Shown piece after piece: positions 1-6,664 of a stretch of DNA of 64,000 bases. The stretch covers positions 1 to 64,000 of the forward strand of contig NZ_DAHXOI010000008.1 in assembly GCF_027364955.1 (NCBI RefSeq). Reading direction: 5' to 3'. Source of the stretch: Ferrimicrobium sp. (GTDB taxonomy: Bacteria > Actinomycetota > Acidimicrobiia > Acidimicrobiales > Acidimicrobiaceae). Position 1 is the stretch's first letter; each line of letters begins with the position of its first letter. A program made the translations under genes and the position numbers. The notes under the pieces are model-generated. The model searched no databases and was not told the origin of the DNA. It saw only the letters and a program-made list of their open reading frames with translations.

Positions 1-1
1 C

Positions 2-162
2 TGGTCCAGAGATAGAGTAACAGGTGGTCCAAAGTGACGCGAACGAGTGGTCCAGAGTTAGACGATACTGTGGTCCAGGGTAACGCGAAACTGTGGTCCA
101 AAGTTATGCGAACGAGTGGTCCAAGGTTGCGCGAAACAGTGGTCCAGGGTACGAGAATAGCT
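2..162. repeat. Seven tandem 23-bp repeats with TGGTCC core
   Basis: TGGTCC recurs at 2, 25, 48, 71, 94, 117 and 140, exactly every 23 bases, followed by a degenerate A-purine-rich GT(A/T)AYGCGAA-like segment. There are no unique spacers between units, so this is a tandem array. Multiple 20-25-bp repeats with a shared TGGT-type core are known from the ends of IS21-family insertion sequences, so this may be such an end, but no istA or istB is in view. Iterons or protein-binding sites are alternatives. The array may extend past the window edge. Confidence 0.85.
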
Positions 163-179
163 AGTCAAAGGAGACATGG

Positions 180-458
180 ATGCCTGTGTCCATTCGAACA
201 GAGGGGGAGCGGATCGTCACTGGTGACGAATTGCGACTACCGTTGTGGAGTCGAAGCGGTGGTCGGTTCGGATTGGGATCGGAGTACACTCCGAGATCAG
301 GGTCCAGCAGAACCAAGAGGAACCGGGGTCAGTTGAGGTACGACTATGGAGTTGATCTCGCCTGCCTGGCACCCCCAAAGAGCAAAGTGAAGTTCTGGGT
401 TGGGCTCGGACTGGCAATCTGCCCCTTTCATGATGCTGCGATCCAAATGCCATGTTGA
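180..458 (+). CDS. Possible small hypothetical protein after the repeat array
   Basis: An ATG-started frame of 92 codons begins 17 bases after the 23-bp repeat array. The only support is a good ribosome-binding site, AAAGGAGA at 167-174, with a 5-base spacer. The product is Arg/Gly/Ser-rich with no motif, signal peptide or membrane segment that I recognise, and the frame stops inside the first 57-bp repeat. It could be the truncated start of a mobile-element gene or a chance frame. The rest of 163-641 shows nothing else that I can name. Confidence 0.25.
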   Translation: MPVSIRTEGERIVTGDELRLPLWSRSGGRFGLGSEYTPRSGSSRTKRNRGQLRYDYGVDLACLAPPKSKVKFWVGLGLAICPFHDAAIQMPC

Positions 459-504
459 CTGAGCAAACTATCGCAACGATGGCTTCTATGAACGACGATC
501 GCCC
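448..504 (+). repeat. 57-bp direct repeat, copy 1
   Basis: This segment matches 2037-2093 at 52 of 57 positions by hand alignment, in the same orientation, and similarity stops abruptly on both sides. Its centre holds an imperfect short palindrome (CTATCG, CAA, CGATGG) followed by a second palindromic core GACGATCGCC. The two copies bracket the lipoprotein gene and the gene fragment. Confidence 0.85.
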
Positions 505-641
505 AACATGGCCTGCCGGTTGGGACTACCATAGGCGCCCGGCACGGGTTGCTTCGAGATGCTCTGGATTGAACCAGGACGATGACACTGGGTCCCCATG
601 AGGGCCTCTGGTCAGCCACATGAATGCCAAGAGAGCCGACA

Positions 642-1748
642 ATGCCTGAACGCCTCCTGCTAGTGTTGCCAAGTGTGCGGAAGCAGGAAGCCGAATTACT
701 TCACAAAGGTAATCTTGGCCACTCAGGTCGATGGCGGTTACTAGCGCTTGTTACCAGCGCATCACTGCTCCTGGCGGCTTGCCATAAGAGTTCGTCCACC
801 AACCAGGCTACTTCGACGACAATCAGCGGTATCGGTACTCCTCATCGAGCGCTGGTGATCGATGCTGTGCCCCTTCGACGATCCTTTCTGCTCTTTGCGA
901 TGGATTGCCAGGGCGGATCGTCGGGTGCAAAGCTCTACCTGAACTACAGCAAGACTGGCTCTCAGAACGAGTACGTTGAAACTTTTACCTGTCCGTCATC
1001 GAGAACTCGAAGCCCAGATCGTTTCTGGGTTAAGCGCTCCTCCCTCACCGACGATCGGGTGAATCTCTACCTGTCCAACCCGAAGATTAGCTGGCGTCTC
1101 CGCATATCCGGTGTTGCTCGTGCTCCAGATGCACCGAGGATTGCTCACGTACCACCTCCACCTCCCACGCACCTGTACATACCACCAACCCCCATTGGCC
1201 TCCCCAAGAGTGCACCTGCTTGCTCAGCAGATAACCTCGTAGCGACCGTCCAGGACTCGGTCCCATCCCCACCTCAAGGCGCCTCTCTCTTTGCGCTGAT
1301 CACGCTCAGGGCCACGAGCGCAATCACATGCAGCCTAAAGGGCTATCCAACGGTGGTGTTGGACGGCACAGACGGTAGCGCTGTCCGACTCACGCCAACC
1401 ACCAACAAAGGTGCGTTTTTCCTATTCACACCTCCGTTATCAAAGAGCATCCAGTATCGCAAATCCATCGTGATTGTAAAGCGTGGGGTCCAAAACGCTG
1501 AGATACCAATTAGCTTGCCATTACTGTGCGGTCCAGATGTTACATCGTCTCCACTGACGCCATATACCGGTGTAACGGTTACCCTTCCAGATGGCGGGGA
1601 CTCTCTAACTGTGCCAGGGAACGATTTCGTTGATCGAGCAATGCCCGTCAACTACCATTTCTCGAGCTGCGGACAGGGCAGCGTCTACCCATTTGAACCG
1701 TCAGATCTATTTGAATACCCCACCAACCTCGGCCCCCCAGGTTCATAA
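642..1748 (+). CDS. Secreted lipoprotein with DUF4232-like C-terminal domain
   Basis: The 368-residue product carries an N-terminal export signal: Arg-containing n-region, hydrophobic stretch ending LLLAAC, then a Ser/Thr-rich linker. Cys47 would be lipidated, placing the protein on the outer face of the membrane. The C-terminal half (about 195-365) begins with a Cys followed by a pattern of small-residue beta strands and a CSLKGYP motif, typical of DUF4232 domains in actinobacterial lipoproteins whose function is unknown. A Pro-rich linker lies near residues 168-190. Start ATG 642 is preferred over ATG 624 because AGAGAG sits 6 bases upstream. The unusually long segment before the signal hydrophobic core suggests the real start may be a later GTG/TTG. 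The gene sits between the two copies of the 57-bp repeat and is element cargo. Confidence 0.7.
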   Translation: MPERLLLVLPSVRKQEAELLHKGNLGHSGRWRLLALVTSASLLLAACHKSSSTNQATSTTISGIGTPHRALVIDAVPLRRSFLLFAMDCQGGSSGAKLYLNYSKTGSQNEYVETFTCPSSRTRSPDRFWVKRSSLTDDRVNLYLSNPKISWRLRISGVARAPDAPRIAHVPPPPPTHLYIPPTPIGLPKSAPACSADNLVATVQDSVPSPPQGASLFALITLRATSAITCSLKGYPTVVLDGTDGSAVRLTPTTNKGAFFLFTPPLSKSIQYRKSIVIVKRGVQNAEIPISLPLLCGPDVTSSPLTPYTGVTVTLPDGGDSLTVPGNDFVDRAMPVNYHFSSCGQGSVYPFEPSDLFEYPTNLGPPGS

Positions 1749-1792
1749 TTTCTGGCGCCCGATTCCCGGGATGCATGGGAGCGTTGTATGGC

Positions 1793-1812
1793 TGAAGGCG
1801 CTGCTGCCTTCA
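1793..1812 (+). terminator. Hairpin downstream of the lipoprotein gene
   Basis: A perfect 7-bp stem TGAAGGC/GCCTTCA with a 6-base loop lies 44 bases after the lipoprotein stop codon. There is no T-run after it, so termination is only a possibility. Confidence 0.35.
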
Positions 1813-1836
1813 TGCGTTTCAAGAAAGAGGGGTGCT

Positions 1837-2022
1837 ATGAGTGACCCGGAGCTCGAACCACTTGCCGCAGAACTTGCTGACTTCGCACCGCCTGAGAAGA
1901 AGGGCGGACGACCGGCTCTTGAGGAGCGGGTTATCGTGGGCTTCGAGGAGATCCAGCGTTGTGCCGAGAAGCACGGCCGAGTTCCGCAACACGGTGAAGA
2001 TCGCGAGATGTCCTTGTCATAA
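1837..2022 (+). pseudogene. Truncated N-terminus of a GIY-YIG-nuclease-type protein
   Basis: The 61-codon frame starts at ATG 1837 behind AGAGGGG and reads MSDPELEPLAAELADF, then KKGGRPALEER and a helix ending HGRVPQHGEDR. From memory this matches the N-terminal segment of a family often annotated as GIY-YIG nuclease, where the PQHGEDR stretch is followed by a long conserved region. Here similarity ends at about base 2008 and a stop follows four codons later, 15 bases before the second 57-bp repeat. No continuation was found in the other frames. I read it as a remnant cut by a rearrangement. Without a search the family name is tentative, and a real 61-residue protein cannot be excluded. Confidence 0.45.
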
Positions 2023-2036
2023 CGTTCCCTTTGAAC

Positions 2037-2093
2037 TGCCATTTTAACTGAGCAAACCATCGCAACGATGGCTTCTAAGAGCGACGATCGCCC
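2037..2093 (+). repeat. 57-bp direct repeat, copy 2
   Basis: Second copy of the segment at 448-504 (five differences). In this copy the central palindrome is perfect: CCATCG, CAA, CGATGG. It begins 14 bases after the stop of the truncated gene. Confidence 0.85.
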
Positions 2094-2475
2094 TGTCTCC
2101 TCCATTCCCCCCATGACTAGGAGAGATGTTGTTGCTGTCCATCGTTTCGATGGTAAACCTGGCTCTCTATGAGTGCCGGTACTTGATTCCTCGCCCCGCT
2201 CGGACGCAGTCGAACATCAGAGCGTAACGAGGAATGTGGCCAGGAGCCCTCTGAGTGTCGTGTCTCTGCAGGTGAGTCGTCTTCATGCGGCGCCTGAGGC
2301 ACTCCCTGGAGGTCAAGCGTTTCTGTCATAGACAGACCAGAATCAGCTGATGCCGCTCTGTTTCGCCGTACTGGTTCACCCCTAGCAACCCTACCAAGCC
2401 CTCGCATGGCTGTTGAAAGCTAGTGGCGTCCGTGTTTACGAAAGAAACTGTTCGTGGTTCGAGTTGGATGGAGGA
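2094..2475. other. Gene-poor stretch inside the element
   Basis: Neither strand offers a frame that resembles a known protein, and no strong ribosome-binding site was seen. A 96-codon minus-strand frame (2117-2407) has Arg/Ser-rich composition typical of antisense or decayed DNA. The stretch is probably remnant mobile DNA upstream of the integrase stop. Confidence 0.5.
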
Positions 2476-3624
2476 CTACCCAATTCCCTCCTCCTGCTTG
2501 ATGGGTGATCCCAAAAGTGTGCCCATAATTGATGCCGCCTCTTGGTTCTTTGCCTCAAGCACATGGGAATAGACCTTCAAGGTGACAGAGGCCTCTGCAT
2601 GGCCGAGGCGTCCGGCGACCGTACGAATGTCCACTCCAGCTGCGACGAGCTGAGTTGCGGAGAAGTGGCGCAAGCTATGAAGGTGCAGTTCATTCCACCC
2701 ATACTTATCCGCCAGGCGCCGAAAGAGTTTGGAGGGGCTATCGGGATGTACTGGCAGTGATCCGTCAGGCTCTGAGTAGAAAAGATATGGGTTCACAACG
2801 AGCCTTAAGCCTACGCTCTGGGCTGCCAGCTGAAGCTGTTTCTTCTGATCCTCGATGAGGGACTGTGCAACCTCGTCAAGTGCGACGAACCGTGCTTGAT
2901 GAGTCTTGGTCGGTGCCTCTCGTGTTCCTCCAGGTGAGGTATAGATAAGGGACTTGGCAACCGTGATCCCCGTCTCCTTGCAGTCGTCCCAATGCAAGGC
3001 GCAGAGTTCTCCACGTCGCATTCCCGTGAGGGCCGCTAGCAGGAAGAAAGCTCCCCACTGGGGATGCACCGCCCTTGCTTCCTCCAAGAGCTTGGTCAGC
3101 TGGTCAATTGATGGTGTGACAACTTGAGGGACTCGGACCTTGGGAGGAGATGCCAAGAGGGCAGGGTTCGCCCCTGTCCACCCCCACTTCATCGCCTGAT
3201 TGAAGAAACGTCGAATGATGGCATGAGTCTGGCGAATAGAGGCAGGAGAGTTGCCTTGCCTCACCAGGTCTTGGTACAGAAGGTCCAAGTGAGAGGCGGA
3301 CACCTCGTGGATGGCAAGCGCTCCAAGTTCCGGTAGGATCTGGCGCCGAATGCGCCCCTCGTAGCCTTGGACAGTCGTTGGAGAGAGTCCTTCACGCACC
3401 CGATCGAACCATTCGGTCATGGCTGAGGCGACAGACTGTGTTGAGGATCGGACTTTCTCGTCCTTGACGCTCACCAAGAGTTTCTGGAGTTCGAACTCAG
3501 CCTTGCGCTTGGAGCCATGTACGGTCACGTACTTCTGGCGACGATTTCCCGAGATTGGGTCCTTTGGGAGGTCCACAACAAGTTGCCAGACATCCTTGTC
3601 GCGCTTGCGAATGTATCCTCTCAT
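2476..3624 (-). CDS. Site-specific tyrosine recombinase (integrase)
   Basis: The 382-residue protein has the full tyrosine-recombinase layout: an N-terminal arm-binding region (1-60) opening MRGYIRKRDKDVW, a core-binding SAM-like domain (about 65-155) and a catalytic domain (about 170-370). All catalytic residues are visible: Arg203 in TGMRRGEL, Lys240 in PTKTHQAR, His316 and Arg319 in LHSLRH, His342 in GRLGHAE and the nucleophile Tyr352 in VYSHVLE. Length and domain order are normal, so the enzyme should be active. Its start codon is 86 bases from the 3' end of tRNA-Lys and it reads away from the tRNA, so the tRNA 3' end is the likely attachment site. No excisionase was found next to it. Confidence 0.95.
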   Translation of the reverse strand: MRGYIRKRDKDVWQLVVDLPKDPISGNRRQKYVTVHGSKRKAEFELQKLLVSVKDEKVRSSTQSVASAMTEWFDRVREGLSPTTVQGYEGRIRRQILPELGALAIHEVSASHLDLLYQDLVRQGNSPASIRQTHAIIRRFFNQAMKWGWTGANPALLASPPKVRVPQVVTPSIDQLTKLLEEARAVHPQWGAFFLLAALTGMRRGELCALHWDDCKETGITVAKSLIYTSPGGTREAPTKTHQARFVALDEVAQSLIEDQKKQLQLAAQSVGLRLVVNPYLFYSEPDGSLPVHPDSPSKLFRRLADKYGWNELHLHSLRHFSATQLVAAGVDIRTVAGRLGHAEASVTLKVYSHVLEAKNQEAASIMGTLLGSPIKQEEGIG

Positions 3625-3653
3625 GGCTCAAGTCTATCACAATCTTGAACCTA

Positions 3654-3673
3654 ATGTGGGCAAGATGTGGGCA
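3654..3673. promoter_or_regulatory. Direct repeat between integrase and tRNA, possible arm-type sites
   Basis: ATGTGGGCA occurs at 3654-3662 and again at 3665-3673, an 11-base period close to one helical turn. Direct repeats of this kind between an integrase gene and its attachment site often bind the integrase N-terminal domain. This role is inferred. Confidence 0.4.
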
Positions 3674-3710
3674 GATCCCTCCGTTAGAGACTCTCAAATA
3701 GCCCCTGAAC

Positions 3711-3786
3711 TGGTGGGCCGCCAGGGTCTCGAACCCTGCACCTTGGGATTAAAAGTCCCCTGCTCTACCGGATGAGCTAGCGGCCC
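3711..3786 (-). tRNA. tRNA-Lys (TTT anticodon), probable attachment site
   Basis: Read on the minus strand, a 7-bp acceptor stem GGGCCGC/GCGGCCC closes a cloverleaf with D arm, anticodon loop CTTTTAA (anticodon TTT) and a T arm GCAGGGTTCGAGACCCTG. Discriminator A is followed by an encoded CCA at 3711-3713, unlike the four other tRNA genes in this window, which do not encode it. Its 3' end faces the integrase, so the T arm and acceptor 3' strand are the likely recombination core, restored by the incoming element. Confidence 0.95.
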
Positions 3787-3790
3787 GTTG

Positions 3791-3810
3791 GCGCTCGCAA
3801 GAGCGAGCGC
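3791..3810 (-). terminator. Hairpin between sodN and tRNA-Lys
   Basis: Perfect 8-bp inverted repeat GCGCTCGC/GCGAGCGC around an AAGA loop, 11 bases after the sodN stop and just before the tRNA 5' end. It is well placed to end sodN transcription. It has no clear U-run, and RNA processing is an alternative. Confidence 0.5.
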
Positions 3811-3821
3811 TCGGTTACAGG

Positions 3822-4235
3822 CTACTTCTTGGTCTCCCAAAAGATATCGCTAATCTGTCCAATGCTTGCAAGCAGTTGATCAGCTACGGCAGTGTCGTTG
3901 GTACGCTTCACTTGACTTGTTAGCTTCTTAGCGCTCCAAAATACTTCGTGGAGCTGCGGATACTTCTCAAGGTGGACAGGCTGGAAATACTGGTACCACA
4001 GAACATCAAGATGACGATTGACCTCCTCAGCACGCTGTTCCTTGATCAAGGTGGCACGATCTCTGAAGTACTGATCATCGGATGCATTATATTTTTCGAC
4101 GATAGCTTTGATGGATTCAGCCTCGATCCGTGCTTGTGCAGGATCGTAAACACCACATGGTAGGTCGCAGTGCGCCGAGGCCTTGGCCGGAGCGCGTAGT
4201 GTGTCTACCAACGTGAGTATTTTTGTGAGGTACAT
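3822..4235 (-). CDS. sodN: Nickel superoxide dismutase
   Basis: The 137-residue precursor contains the Ni-hook HCDLPCGVYDP. After removal of a 21-residue propeptide the mature protein would begin at His22, whose amino group and imidazole bind nickel together with Cys23 and Cys27. The rest forms the four-helix bundle typical of NiSOD, including the conserved KEQRAEEVNRH and KYPQLHE stretches. The enzyme converts superoxide to hydrogen peroxide and oxygen in the cytoplasm. Mature length (116) is normal. AAAGGA lies 6 bases before the ATG. The gene is divergent from sodX, the peptidase that cleaves the propeptide, and the two share a very short promoter region, suggesting joint regulation. Confidence 0.95.
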   Translation of the reverse strand: MYLTKILTLVDTLRAPAKASAHCDLPCGVYDPAQARIEAESIKAIVEKYNASDDQYFRDRATLIKEQRAEEVNRHLDVLWYQYFQPVHLEKYPQLHEVFWSAKKLTSQVKRTNDTAVADQLLASIGQISDIFWETKK

Positions 4236-4289
4236 AAGTTGTCCTTTCTACTGTTGTTATTGGACGACAGTAGCTTACCAGGGATAGTC

Positions 4290-4703
4290 GTGTCTGATCG
4301 GACCCCTCCCGAGTTCACTGTTCGTCGACGTGCACGCCTAGCGTTGAGTCTCCCTTCTCTGGTGATGGCATCCGGGGCTTTAGCTTGGGCAATGGTGCAG
4401 CGATACGAGGTGGTTGGAGACTCGATGTGTCCGACGTTGACCCATGGCGACAGGTTATTGGTCTTGAAGTGGCGTTGGGTACCGGTTGGGCGGATCCTCG
4501 TTCTGCAGGATTCGCATTCGGACGAGCACTTCATTAAGAGGTTGGTACGCCGTTCTCAGTCCTCGATTTGGGTTGAGGGTGATAATCCCTTGGGTTCGAC
4601 GGATAGTCGCCAGTTAGGTTGGTTCTCGAACAAGAGTGTTGTTGGCTGGGCTATCTACCGTTATTATCCATCCAGTAGGGCAGGGAGCTTGATCGGTGAG
4701 TAG
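4290..4703 (+). CDS. sodX: Nickel-type SOD maturation protease (S26 family)
   Basis: This small signal-peptidase-like protein has an N-terminal hydrophobic segment (about 18-35), the catalytic Ser45 in GDSMCPTL, catalytic Lys83 in FIKRLV, and the S26 box GDNPLGSTDSRQLG. SodX enzymes remove the NiSOD propeptide so that the Ni-hook is exposed, and the divergent sodN supports that job. I chose GTG 4290 because AGGGA lies 5 bases upstream. A TTG at 4239 would extend the protein into the sodN leader, only four bases from the sodN start. Length with the chosen start is 137 residues, normal for SodX. It might instead act as a general signal peptidase, but context argues against that. Confidence 0.85.
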   Translation: MSDRTPPEFTVRRRARLALSLPSLVMASGALAWAMVQRYEVVGDSMCPTLTHGDRLLVLKWRWVPVGRILVLQDSHSDEHFIKRLVRRSQSSIWVEGDNPLGSTDSRQLGWFSNKSVVGWAIYRYYPSSRAGSLIGE

Positions 4704-4732
4704 AGTAAGTTGGTAGCTGCAAAGGGGTGAGC

Positions 4733-5230
4733 ATGGCGGACCTTCGGGTTCAGATCAACCAATGGTTGGAAGAGGTCGACGAGTTAAACCTCGACAAGAC
4801 ACCGATCGATTCATTACGATCACTGCGTGACGTCGGTCGTCGTCTAGAAAATTCCGTCTCGTATGCAAGAAGAGTGCTACAGACTCGACTTGATATCGCA
4901 ACAGAGCTTGACGCCACTCGACCGACGTCGATCGTTTCAGTTGTCGCGTCGCATTCAGCTCCGTCTCCACTGGCTGAGCGCCACGTAGAGGTTGAGATTC
5001 CTGAGGACGACATGGTAAGTGCCGAGACGTATCTCCGCTTGCTGGTTGGCGGTGATCGAACGCACTCACTAGATCTTCTTGATGAATCGCAGCTGGCCGG
5101 CTATCAAGCGCGTCTGCAAGAGGGTGAGCGGACGATCTCTGGGTTGCGGAGACAGTTGCATCAACGCTTGGATGCGTTGGGTGGCGAACTGGTGCGCCGC
5201 TACCAACAGCACTCCGTGAATGACGTCTAG
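4733..5230 (+). CDS. rsiG: RsiG-like c-di-GMP-binding anti-sigma factor
   Basis: The 165-residue, largely helical protein contains the signature E-x3-S-x2-R-x3-Q-x3-D exactly, at Glu39, Ser43, Arg46, Gln50 and Asp54. A second copy is at Glu132, Ser136, Arg139, His143 and Asp147, with His for Gln. In Streptomyces, RsiG uses two such motifs on antiparallel helices to bind cyclic di-GMP and then sequesters the sigma factor WhiG. Older annotations call the family aerial mycelium formation protein. ATG 4733 is preferred to GTG 4727 because AAAGGGG sits 5 bases upstream. No sigma-28/WhiG gene is in the window, so the partner must be elsewhere. The Q-to-H change may alter ligand binding. The family call is strong on motif, weaker on function in this organism. 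Confidence 0.75.
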   Translation: MADLRVQINQWLEEVDELNLDKTPIDSLRSLRDVGRRLENSVSYARRVLQTRLDIATELDATRPTSIVSVVASHSAPSPLAERHVEVEIPEDDMVSAETYLRLLVGGDRTHSLDLLDESQLAGYQARLQEGERTISGLRRQLHQRLDALGGELVRRYQQHSVNDV

Positions 5231-5319
5231 GTTCTCCGTTATCCCTGCTTAGGGAACAACAAGCGTGCTCCTGCGGTTAGGCTAGCCATGTTAGCCAAGT
5301 GTGCCAGGGGTGTTCCATC

Positions 5320-6561
5320 TTGAGACTTGCAGTGATTAGCTACCACGCCTCTCCCATAGCCGTGCCAGGATCTGGTGTGAACGGTGGTATGAACGTATAC
5401 GTGAGGGCTCTGACGACTCATCTTGCCCGTGCTGGGGTGGAGTGCGATATTTTTTCGGCTAGGGTCGGTGCTCAACACGAGAAGTCCGTACGGCTGGAGT
5501 CTGGTCTCTGGCTCCATTCTTTGCCAGTACAACCCAACGCGCCAGTTGGTTCGGCGCCTGACTACACCGGGATTCCTGAGTTCGCTGACCGTGTGGTGGA
5601 GCACATGGTGCGATCTTCGATCACTTACGATGCCGTGCATGCAAACTATTGGCTATCTGGGGTCGCTGCACATAGGGTAAAACACGACCTTGATATCCCG
5701 ATGATCACCACTTTCCATACACTCGAGAAGGCCAAGCGTGCACACGGGGCGTTGGTGGATGACAGATCGAGCCTCCGGATCCATCAGGAGTGTCGCATTC
5801 TGGGTTGCTCTGATGCCGTGTTAGCCTCCGGAGACGATGAGGCGAAGTGGTTGTTAGAGATGTATCAAGCGCCTGAGGAAAAAATCGTGCACTTGCCTCT
5901 TGGTATTGATCGAGCCTTCTTCGCACCTGGGCCGTCTGGGCCGGCGCGAGAGGCCATCGGCTTTGACGATACTATTCCCATCATTCTTTACGTCGGTCGT
6001 ATCCAATCGCTCAAAGGCACGGCGTTGGCGGTCAGGACCCTTGCCGAACTGCGTAAACACCGTTCGGCTCGACTCATTATTGTTGGTGGTCCATCAGGTG
6101 TTGACGGTGAGCGGGAGTTTGCGCGTGTCTTGGCTCTTGTGAAAGAGCATGGACTTGATGATACGGTGACCATCGTTGAGCCTATGTCACATGAACTCTT
6201 GTCAACGTACTACCGTGCGGCGGATGTGGTTATCGTGCCTTCGGTGAGCGAGTCGTTTGGACTCGTTGCCTTGGAAGCCATGGGCTGCGGCACGCCGGTG
6301 GTGGCGACGGATGCGGGAGGACTTCGAACGGTTGTCGATGATGGTTACTCTGGGATCTTGGTTAAAGATCGTGAGCCCTCGGCCTTTGCTCAAGCCATTG
6401 AATCGTTGCTGGCGAACCCAGTGCACTATCGAGCGATGTCAAATCGGGCGTCAGCCTGTGCCGAATCGTTTACTTGGACGGCCAGTGCGCGAAGGCTCAT
6501 CGGTGTTGTGGAACGTGTGGCTCAGCAGGAAGTATTGGTTAGCTGTATGAGTTGTGCGTAG
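5320..6561 (+). CDS. GT4 glycosyltransferase, MshA-like
   Basis: The protein (413 residues from TTG 5320) shows the two Rossmann halves of a GT-B, family 4 enzyme. The N-terminus reads RLAVISYHASP with GSGVNGGMNVYV, the donor/acceptor loop signature of D-inositol-3-phosphate glycosyltransferase (MshA) and its sucrose-phosphate-synthase-like relatives. The C-terminal half has YVGRIQSLKG and the nucleotide-sugar-binding ExxxxxxxE region SESFGLVALEAMGCGTPVV. MshA catalyses the first step of mycothiol synthesis in the cytoplasm. That role is likely in an actinobacterium but not certain, because close relatives use other acceptors and no other msh gene is here. TTG 5320 follows AGGGG by 9 bases. 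GTG 5299 is an alternative. It stands alone between rsiG and proC. Confidence 0.8.
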   Translation: MRLAVISYHASPIAVPGSGVNGGMNVYVRALTTHLARAGVECDIFSARVGAQHEKSVRLESGLWLHSLPVQPNAPVGSAPDYTGIPEFADRVVEHMVRSSITYDAVHANYWLSGVAAHRVKHDLDIPMITTFHTLEKAKRAHGALVDDRSSLRIHQECRILGCSDAVLASGDDEAKWLLEMYQAPEEKIVHLPLGIDRAFFAPGPSGPAREAIGFDDTIPIILYVGRIQSLKGTALAVRTLAELRKHRSARLIIVGGPSGVDGEREFARVLALVKEHGLDDTVTIVEPMSHELLSTYYRAADVVIVPSVSESFGLVALEAMGCGTPVVATDAGGLRTVVDDGYSGILVKDREPSAFAQAIESLLANPVHYRAMSNRASACAESFTWTASARRLIGVVERVAQQEVLVSCMSCA

Positions 6562-6664
6562 TTCCGGCGGCTGGCGGTAGAAAAAAGCTTTCATTGACCT
6601 CCGCCCGTGACCAGTGCGGTGCTGGCAGGTTGTTTGAATAACCCCGAGTAGCTTGGAGTTTATC

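Larger units (their letters stand above)
1..3711. mobile_element. tRNA-proximal end of an integrated element (left part outside window)
   Basis: A tyrosine recombinase lies just inside the 3' end of a tRNA-Lys gene and is transcribed away from it, the usual layout of elements that integrate into tRNA 3' ends. From the tRNA toward the window edge there are only accessory items: integrase, gene fragment, lipoprotein, a duplicated 57-bp repeat and a 23-bp tandem array. Beyond the tRNA the genes are ordinary chromosome. No second copy of the tRNA 3' end was seen in the window, so the distal junction should lie to the left. The element type (phage remnant, ICE or island) cannot be decided because no structural, relaxase or replication gene is visible. 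Confidence 0.55.

Noticed and set aside
2-162. CRISPR array
   Set aside because: The 23-base units follow each other directly with no unique spacers, and no cas gene is nearby.
2117-2407. 96-codon minus-strand frame in the element
   Set aside because: No ribosome-binding site, no homology that I recognise, and composition typical of non-coding DNA.
1-3711. Intact prophage
   Set aside because: Apart from the integrase there is no capsid, terminase, tail, lysis or repressor gene in the visible part.
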